This document shows, piece by piece, positions 56,491-64,000 of a DNA stretch of 64,000 bases. Location: positions 221,718 through 285,717 of the forward strand of contig JBNGIO010006379.1 in the NCBI GenBank assembly GCA_049999805.1, in the 5' to 3' direction. Origin of the DNA: Folioceros fuciformis (Eukaryota; Anthocerotophyta; Anthocerotopsida; Anthocerotales). Under the pieces are notes generated by a model, which saw only the letters and a list, made by a program, of their open reading frames with translations, was not told the DNA's origin and did not search any database. How positions within the stretch are numbered: the stretch's first letter is position 1; every line of letters starts with the position of its first letter. The translations under genes were made by a program, and so were the position numbers.

Positions 56491-59400
56491 TTAAAAGTCT
56501 CTGAAGCTCATTCGGGGGTCCTCACCACTCTTCTTCCCTCTCCCTCGACTTCTGCCCCTCCCTCTCCCTCTACCTCTTCCTCTACCCCTTCCCGACTTTC
56601 TGAAGAAGGATTTCCCGTGCTTCACCTCCACCAGAGAGTGCAGTAGGTCGTCACACAAGACGCAGGCTCGGTGTAAAGTGGTCTTATCTGGAAGTGGGGT
56701 GGTGTTCTTGTTGAAGTCCACCTCGAGGATGATAGAGCCACACTCCTCACAATGCTCTTCTGTGGTGACTATTCTGTGGGCATTGTGAGGAAGGTAAACC
56801 AGGCAGCTACATTTGTTGCAGTCAAGCCTCCACTTGGGAGCACTGACAGGATCCAGAACCAAGGTTCCATCGCACTCAGGGCATGCGCACACGCCTTGCC
56901 TGATGAGAGAGTGCCGACAGGTGGGGTGCAGACAGTGAGTACAGGGCATGCCGCCAGAGTGTCCACTTTTACTTGTCTCCTTCCCTCCAACACCTCCAAA
57001 CGCCTGATCAGCTTCTTCGAACGGTGGGTGGTTGTAACAATAGGGGCATAGAGGGTATGACTTCCCATCCGGTCCAGCTAACGAGAAAAGGACAAGCTCA
57101 TAGCTGTCCAAGGGACACGTCAATTCTTTGTACAGCTGCAAGAAAATGCATAGGCTCAGCAGAGCTCCCCTGAAAAATTCCTTGTCAAATGCCAAGCAGC
57201 CGGATTGCCTACCTTGATGGAGCCATGCTGAGGTAGTGCATGCACCTCTTCACATGTGGGACAATACAGTCTGGCCGGTCTCATCGCAATATACTTCATG
57301 TACCGGCTGCACTTGCCGCACTTACTCAAGGGCTTGCCGGATTCAGCCAAAGGTGAGAATTGAGCTTCGAAAAGGGAATCCATTCGCTCAATCTGAACAC
57401 CTCCTAACCCTCATTAGACTTAAACCGCCTCCTGCAAAATCCTAGGATCCTAATTGTACGGTGCCTGGAGAGGAAGTGAGAATCACACCTGGCTCACAAA
57501 ATATGTGAACTTGGCAGCAAAATCGCGTAACGAGTGATGAACAACAAGCTTATAATCTGCTTGTCCCTTGGCAATAAGGGTTATTTGCTGCTCTATAAAC
57601 CGTCTGATGTCTGGAAGGCACAGATCTACATCAATAGTCTGATACCCACGAACCAAGGTAATCCCAAGAGCAGTAGGTACCACACGCCTTCCGGCTTGAA
57701 CCTGAATTTCAGCAAGGTATATCAGTTCCAAATAGCTGGTGCCACAACGTCCGCTTGAACTGCAAACCGCAGGAGAAGCAGCACCTGAGCATAGTTTCGC
57801 TCGCATATATTGTTGATGTGCACAGGAATTGATGCATCTGTGCCAATTCCATGCTTCTCCATAAGTGTGATGAGTTCACTCTCTGTCAAGTAGTCTGGAG
57901 GAGAAGTACGTCCCTGCTTGCCCCACAATAGCCCACGTGAAACCAGCAGGGTTGCAGGGAACAGAAAGAACCTGCAGACATTCTGTAAGCAGAAGAGTAC
58001 CTGGTAAAGTTCTACTTCTGTACAGGGCACAGATTCACCAATTGAAAAAGGTGGTAAGCCCTCATCTGTGATGGCAAGCCAGGGCATAACAGCAGTAAAT
58101 CCTGGTGAAATCAAGGTCCTGCCGCTACAAGAGAACTTCTCTCCTCCAGAAGTGAGCACAACTTTGGTCCTACAAGATTACGCCACACACATACTGTGAT
58201 CCGCAAAAAATGAGCTTCAATGGCTACTAATCCTGTCAACTGGAAGACTTGTTGCCTATGAATGATGTAGGAAGAGGCTCACCGCGTGTACTTGCAATCA
58301 GGACTAACACTTCCCAGAAAATGTCTTGTAACATACTCATATAGTCTCCACATGTCACCTCCTCCAAGTTCAGCCTCTGTCGCTGATCGCATTGGGATAA
58401 TAGGGGGGTGATCTCCAACATCAACTCCACCCTTTGGTGGATGTGGTCCACTTGCCATGAGTGACATTGCATAGTCCCCCCAGATGGGATGGTTTCTATG
58501 GAGAGCCAGGGATCCTTTTATATCAAAGCTTGCTGGGTAAGCCGTACTTTCAGTGCGAGGATAACTGTGCAGTACCAAACATGCCCAGATTATAAACGTA
58601 GCAAGTTTCATCCTCAACATGTTGGGTACATATTTATCCTCAAAAGAACAATTTCAGATCATGCAGGAGGGTAAAGCACATAGACACAAGCACACCTCAT
58701 GTAGCCTTGAATGTAGAGTCTTTCAGCAATTTGCATAGCATGATGGGGCCCCATATTCAGAGCACTTGACGCTATCTGAAATGCAGGGAAGGGCAAGTTG
58801 TCAAGGCCAATGCCATCCAACAGCGAGTCTGAGAAGGACTGTGAAAAACTACAGACATCCAAAACGAAATCCTTACTCACCTTCAACATATCAACGGTGT
58901 TTAGTCCAGTTGGTCGGCCCTTACGATCATCCTTCTTCGCCACGTCACTCACTTTCAACGCCCCAGCATCCAACACCAGCTTTTGGTACATCACAGCTAT
59001 CTGACAGACAACAGTGTGTGGTCTGAGAGCTGTGGCAAGGATAGCATCGTGCAGGCCATTGAATTATAGAGTTGCATCCAATTGTGAGTGACTAACTTTG
59101 TACTACTGCAAGAATATCTGACCAGATAGATAAGCAGCTTACATCACGATCAAACAGTCTGCTACGGTCCCATTCCAGTAGAATGAAGTGTCCACCCTTG
59201 TTCACATGGGGACGTACAATCCAGAAAGGCTCAGGCGTGAATGTTGATATTGCGATGTGCCGCTCCACACAGAAGCCAAGCGTGGGCGTTTGGCAAGGTC
59301 CATACCTGGAACATTAAGCACAGAAGGTTATGTTACTAACATACTGCTTGATGAGAGAAACCTCGAAGAAAAAATAAAATGGCAAGTCTACCTGCTACAA

Positions 59401-60837
59401 CCGAATAGACCCGATCATAGCTGTTCTATGCCTTAAACGCATTCTTTAGAGATTCCAGGCTTTCCTCTATGCAACCAAATCTAGTGTGTCAAACGATTGC
59501 AACAACAGTAAAGTCTAGGTTAAACGCAGAACAAAAAACGTACGATATGACACTGGAATCAAGGTTGCCATATTTGCCTTGAAAGAATCGAGTCTGGAAT
59601 CGAGTAAATGCCACGCCAACTTTTAAGTCAATCTCCTGGCGAGCATCAACCGCAAGGGCCTCATTCTTGTTGGGTTCAACAAGAGATCTCATTGCAGTGT
59701 GAATATCCTTCTCGCTAATAGCAGAGAAGCGTGCCCGAAAAACTTGCTGCTGCCCCTGACCTTTCCTCATAACAGGTACGGCACTTTCCATGACTGCACA
59801 CGTGACATGGTCCAAAAATGAGATTTGTTGGCAATCTGGCAACATAAATGTCCGTAGGCCATGTGAAGGATCAGGGAACTGAAAGTCCAGAAGGCTGGTG
59901 GCATAACCACCTTCAAAGCAAATATTTTCCCCTTCACGATCACAGTCCAGCCACAGAACAAGAGTATCACATCCACGTGCTTCTTGTTGCAGATGCTTAC
60001 AAACATGAGCCTGCAGGAACATACATATGCACCAGGAACTACTCATTCTGAACTGCGAGTGAAATCAAACAAAAGCATAGGAGCTTCAGTCTTGCATGCA
60101 GTCCTGCCTTGGGATTTGCTTCACTCTTTATTGTTGGCGCAATGAAGAGCTCAAACGGGTCTGTGGTGTCCCAATTCTGATACTTGGGCGGAAAGTCGAT
60201 ACTGAAACAGAGCAACGGCATCATTAACTGCGTGACCAACCAAGCTCCTAGGCATTGGAACAGACTCAAGTTCAGCCAAGATTATGCTACCTGAGAACAT
60301 GTCCGATGACAGATGTCACTTTGTAGCGCACATGCTGACCCCTAAACGTCCCATCAAACTCATGGACATCCAGGTAAGATTTCCTTGTCGCAATCTGCCC
60401 CAAGCAACAAACTCAGGACATTACTGTAGCACTACATGATATCGTGAGGGCAACTGTTACAATGGCCTGCTCTCGCCTCCTCACGACATTCAGACCTATA
60501 TGCAGAAAGACCTCTTTTCCGTTTAAAATCATTCCTGAAACCTTATGCCCAGCAACCATATACAAGAAGCTGCTAAGCTATGGAAGTCATTACCCTGCCA
60601 CCAGAGAGGAAATTCGAAATGGAAGTTGCAATGCTGGGCTTCTCTGCTACCTGTTGCACCCGGGATCTCGTCAGAAGAAACCAACAGTAGAGTTCATCTT
60701 GCCATTTAGTGTTGTTAACATCCACCTCTTGTTCCAGGCATGCGTAGAGTTCGATTGCAAGACATGATCGGTCAGAGGGGAATCAAAACCAGAAAGATCT
60801 CAGATGAGAGACAAACCATGAGTACAACTGCCGCCAT
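56491..60837 (-). CDS. TOP3B: DNA/RNA topoisomerase III beta
   Basis: Fifteen exons (transcript order): 60817-60837, 60594-60650, 60291-60394, 60108-60201, 59911-60010, 59544-59793, 59143-59305, 58881-59000, 58696-58775, 58283-58564, 58001-58169, 57785-57913, 57489-57701, 57213-57392, 56491-57135. They give 868 residues, close to human TOP3B (862). This type IA enzyme cuts one strand through a tyrosine and passes another; TOP3B also acts on RNA. TOPRIM motifs are VAEKPSIA (8-15) and WLDCDREGEN (acidic triad at 114-118). The active-site tyrosine is Tyr331 in SYPRTES. VDARQEIDLKVGVAFTRFQT, HHAMQIAERLYIQGYM and PPDYLTESELITLMEKHGIG follow. The C-terminus has CxxC zinc-binding pairs (KCGKC, CPTC, CPYC, CTHC, CPEC, CNKC, CEEC, CVLC) and an RG-rich tail (GRGRGRGRGRGRSRGRG) that binds RNA. 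The intron at 60011-60107 seems to have a GC donor. Confidence 0.95.
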
Positions 60838-61377
60838 ACTTCCGATGGCCGCACGGTCGGCGGCTGCCCGCTGGCTAGTATCTTAAGGAACCAAGTCCCC
60901 ACGTCAAGGTCCGCATCGCATCAGTTTGGTCGACAGTGAGGTGATCGACTAATTTTTTCCTGATTCCACCCTTGGCTCCGGTTTACCCTTGCATTCTACG
61001 TGAAGAAACTTGCATGGAAGCGGGTGTGTAATGTTCATAAGTAGTCAGAAAAGTTGTTAATAATTTGTCCGTTTGGGTGTAGCGCACTGTCTATGCTGTG
61101 TGCCCTGGCTGCATGTTGCTTCCATCACGTTGTCTGGTTGACGACCGACCAAATTGCTGGCAGAGGTGTTCGGGTGGCCCCATGGGTCTTTGCAGCCGCA
61201 GGGCTTTGTGAAGACAGATATCTGGGAAGGATACTATTTAGCAGTTGTTCTGCCCAGGAGTTTTCTTTCCGTCCACTTAGCCAGATTAGGTTTCAGACAA
61301 GGTGACACATGTATATATATGTATACAGATTGTACGCATCATGTTGTCCGTGCAATTCGCTTCGCGTGGCCACATCC
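60838..61377. other. Between TOP3B and USP genes, no gene seen
   Basis: Contains the TOP3B promoter side and the USP 3' flank (both minus strand). No clear core promoter motif; short frames lack domains. Confidence 0.5.
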
Positions 61378-62300
61378 TCAGCTTGGTGTGCCCTGTCTCC
61401 CACTCGAAGCTGGTTGGGTACTGAGTGGAGTCTTTACAATCAGGACAGGGCATGGGACGTGATGGGCGGCGTAGTCGCTCACGCTTCCTAACAGTGCTCT
61501 GCAATCAGGGCAACCGGACGGTTGAGCATTTGACTCTCCACCCGCAGCATTTTACACTTAGCATCATCAGGGTTCAAGCAACTTCACCGCTTAAGAGCGC
61601 CATGACCATGGCTTCCGATGATAAGCATGTCAGGTTCAAGACTTTTGGTACTGTAGTCAATTACGTCTCTTCCATCCCCCTTGAGACTTAGCTTCGTCAC
61701 GCTCATCTGTAACATGTCCAGTTGTTCAAGGTTTTTGGATATCTCGGTGCCGGAACAGAGATACTCGATGACAACCCAAAGCTCACCTTGATTTGCACGA
61801 ATGGCCTAGCCAACGTCTCCAGCAGCTGCTCGCTCTTTCTCCGGACCTTCTCTTGCGCCTCCATCAGCCTCTCCGCAACTGCCGACCCGTATGGAAACAG
61901 TATGACTGTAAAGCAAGTCACATGTTATTGCCTTCAACTTTCCGTCGCTGCTTCCACATGGTGACATCGTTAAATCTAAGACCAGTTCAATACCTTCCAC
62001 GTCAGGGTACGCGTTTACAAGGATAACTTGGTCGTCCCTAGTGACAATCTTGGAGAGAGCGTACTCCACTGTATGCATACTGCCGGACGTGCCGTCCACT
62101 GCAATCAAAATTCTCCTGGGCGGCGGTTTTTCTCTAGGCAAAGGAACCTTATCCTGCTGATGTGCCGAGTGTCTTGTTTCCTCTCCCCCCACAGCATCTG
62201 GACTCCTTGATTTGGACACATGCCCTTCTGAGTTCGCTCCGCAGCCTTCAGGATGAGATTGCGCAGTTTTGTTCGAATTGCCTTTACCAGTTTCAGCCAT
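61378..62300 (-). CDS. Universal stress protein A family
   Basis: Four exons (transcript order): 61994-62300, 61787-61905, 61588-61706, 61378-61498, giving 221 residues. After about 70 charged, probably disordered residues the UspA fold begins with RRILIAVDGTSGSMHTVEYA and VILVNAYPDVE. The nucleotide-binding signature G2xG9xG(S) is intact as MLIIGSHGHGALKRALLGS across the third intron, followed by VSDYAAHHVPCPVLIVK, the family's last strand. So this is likely an ATP-binding USP. Plant USPs respond to hypoxia, drought and other stresses; the partner is not predictable here. The middle segment (MSVTKLSLKGDGRDVIDY) is less typical, but its exon keeps frame on both sides. The start is the first ATG with a good fit (MAETGKG). 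Confidence 0.88.
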
Positions 62301-63378
62301 GGCTACAACTTGGATCCAACACAATAATGCATGCTGTCATATGCCGTATGAAAGTGAGCGAAGCGAATCTGCCGGCATGTAGTCTCGCCACGTGGCAGCG
62401 ACCTCACTTGTGTCTGTTAGTGAGACTGTGTCTCCAAGATAGCGTGCAAGAGATTTTGGTTATAGAACCCGGGTTAATTTCTTTGGTCAGTCCAGGAATA
62501 AATTAGCGCCAACTTGGCCCACGACTGAGGGAGGCTCATTCACGTGTTCCAGAAAACCCGCAGACATATTCTACCTAGAACAAAAGTTCTACCCCTACCA
62601 AAAACCCACCGGGTCTTAGTAGGGTCGGTGAAGTCCAGTCGCCTCTGCACTGGAGACTTGAGACTTCAGAAGACCGGTGGCTGGGACTCCACAAGTCGTT
62701 TCCACTACGTCCCTCTCCCTCTTTATTTACATTATCACACTTGGTGCATTTCTGCTTCCTATTCAGTGTCGCCCAATGTAGGTGAGCCAACCTCTTCAGC
62801 AGAGCCACCCACGTCAACGTCATAAGTTATCATATACATGGTCAGGTATCCGTTTTCATGTCACTGTCCAATGTCGGAAACATGGACTGGCTGAGCAAGC
62901 ATTTGCCAGCAGCATAGTCTGTTCCTACATGGCCCAATCAACAAAATGTTTGCACAGAAACAATATATGGACGACGAAGAAAAAAGATGCACCGTGCAGC
63001 AGAGGATCGTTTCATAGGAATTCAGGGGACGCTGCAGATGAAAGAGCTTACGGGTTGGACAGAACTTCTTTGGCTTGCTGCTGATACATCATGGAGCTTG
63101 CAAACCTGTTGCCCTGTATTTCAGCAAGGTCGGAGATGAACCATATATGAGATCGTCGTCGTCAAGTCCTCCTGGTCTAGGACTCAAAGTCCACAACTGG
63201 GAATCATCCCCGTGTCCACCCCTCGAATAGGCCATGCACATGTTTCCCGCTGGTACGCCTTGTACCAACCGGTGCTCTGTTGTTCATGGCCAATGACCGA
63301 GCTTACTCCTCCCGATTAGATTCACAAGCCAGAACCGCAGTTTTGCGGGACCGGGAAGCTTCCTCCTTGCTGGGAGTT
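62301..63378. other. Intergenic, no gene seen
   Basis: USP promoter side and the 3' flank of the edge ARM gene. No recognised domain in any frame; no TATA element I would commit to. Confidence 0.5.
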
Positions 63379-64000
63379 TTACTGTGCATCATAGGTTACC
63401 AAGAAAGTAATGAGGGAATTAGCCTTGGTCTTGCCCCGCTCCGTGCCCCTGGCCTGTAGCAAATTAAGGTACGACATCAATCGAGTCTCAGCGACAACCT
63501 CGGCTACCATGGTCTGCCCGCCGTGCTCACACAGCACGAGCAAGGTGCTGGCCGCCTGCTCCTTAGAGCGGGGAGAGCCGATTCCCAGCTCATTCACCAG
63601 CACCGGAACGGCGCCGACCTCGGCCAGCACGGCCTGAGCTTCCGCGCAAGTGGCCAAAACCGCGAGCAGAGCCAAGGCATCCTCCACGAGAGCCGGGGCG
63701 TCTCTATCAAGGAGCAAGCACACGATGCTAGGAATAATCCCGGCGGCCACAACCTTAGGTTTGTTGTCCGGACGCAAAGACAGATGAAAAAAGGCCTTGA
63801 TGGCATCCTTCTTCCCCCGCTCACTCCCATCCCTAAAGAGCTCCATAAGCGCCTCAATTGCGGTAGCATGATTCCCAACGGTGACCCTGAACTCCGTTAC
63901 TACCAGCAAGCTAAACAAGAGCGCAGCTGCGTTCTCCCGCGCCTCCATCGTAATCCCCTCCCGAATAGCGGACACAACCCCGTCCAGCACCCCCGGAACC
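63379..64000 (-). CDS. Armadillo-repeat C-terminus of a second U-box-type E3 ligase (5' end outside window)
   Basis: The frame is open to the window edge and stops at 63379 after FLVTYDAQ. It reads EGITMEARENAAALLFSLLV, GSERGKKDAIKAFFHLSLRP, VVAAGIIPSIVCLL, GAVPVLVNELGIGSPRSKEQ and ASTLLVLCEHGG, which match the last four or so ARM repeats of the U-box gene at 46992-49334 position by position (GITMESRENAAATLFSLSVV, GTTRGKKDAATALFNLSFYP). It lacks the ~80-residue tail of that gene. The U-box itself would lie beyond 64000, so ligase identity is inferred from the paralogue. Confidence 0.85.
   Translation of the reverse strand, partial: VPGVLDGVVSAIREGITMEARENAAALLFSLLVVTEFRVTVGNHATAIEALMELFRDGSERGKKDAIKAFFHLSLRPDNKPKVVAAGIIPSIVCLLLDRDAPALVEDALALLAVLATCAEAQAVLAEVGAVPVLVNELGIGSPRSKEQAASTLLVLCEHGGQTMVAEVVAETRLMSYLNLLQARGTERGKTKANSLITFLVTYDAQ

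Overview
The window is plant nuclear DNA. It has intron-rich genes with short GT-AG introns (about 60-190 nt), plant-only families, a Ty1/copia remnant and many AT-rich satellites. Several signals point below the seed plants. A PPR deaminase domain ends in GRP instead of DYW, the variant known from hornworts, lycophytes and ferns that do U-to-C organelle editing. A RAB21-type GTPase, a family lost in flowering plants, is present. So is a CPYC glutathione transferase with a long C-terminal extension that looks like the iota class of bryophytes, lycophytes and algae. The compact genes make a hornwort-like bryophyte my best guess; a lycophyte is possible. This placement is inference.

Region by region. 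1-5.8 kb: two tandem minus-strand PPR genes; the one nearest the edge is open and the other is broken but keeps the GRP-type deaminase end. 1.8-4.1 kb between them is satellite DNA. 5.9-10.9 kb: AT-rich DNA and a decayed Ty1/copia element whose reverse transcriptase has been blown up into a ~1.65 kb tandem array. 11.8-16.7 kb: a tandem XS-domain gene (RNA silencing family, +) facing a two-domain AP2-like gene (-). 16.7-18.9 kb: AT-rich DNA with a 51-bp satellite. 19-25.6 kb: RAB21 (-) and the SEN1/MAA3 helicase (+, 20 exons), divergent. 25.6-31 kb: few supportable genes; two short paralogous basic ORFs and one possible secreted ORF. 31-42.5 kb: tRNA-Cys, the urea transporter DUR3 (-), the nucleoporin NDC1 (-) and the rbcL-mRNA factor MRL1 (+). 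44.5-49.3 kb: GST iota-like (-) and a U-box/ARM ubiquitin ligase (-). 49.4-56.4 kb: microsatellites and satellites. 56.5-64 kb: topoisomerase III beta (-), a universal stress protein (-) and the end of a second ARM ligase (-).

There is no operon logic. Shared themes are organelle RNA metabolism (GRP-type PPR, MRL1), nucleic-acid processing (MAA3, TOP3B, XS protein) and membrane or stress functions (DUR3, RAB21, NDC1, GST, USP, PUB). All exon structures were built by hand from splice consensus, reading-frame continuity and family alignment from memory. Summed exon lengths are divisible by three for every complete multi-exon gene.
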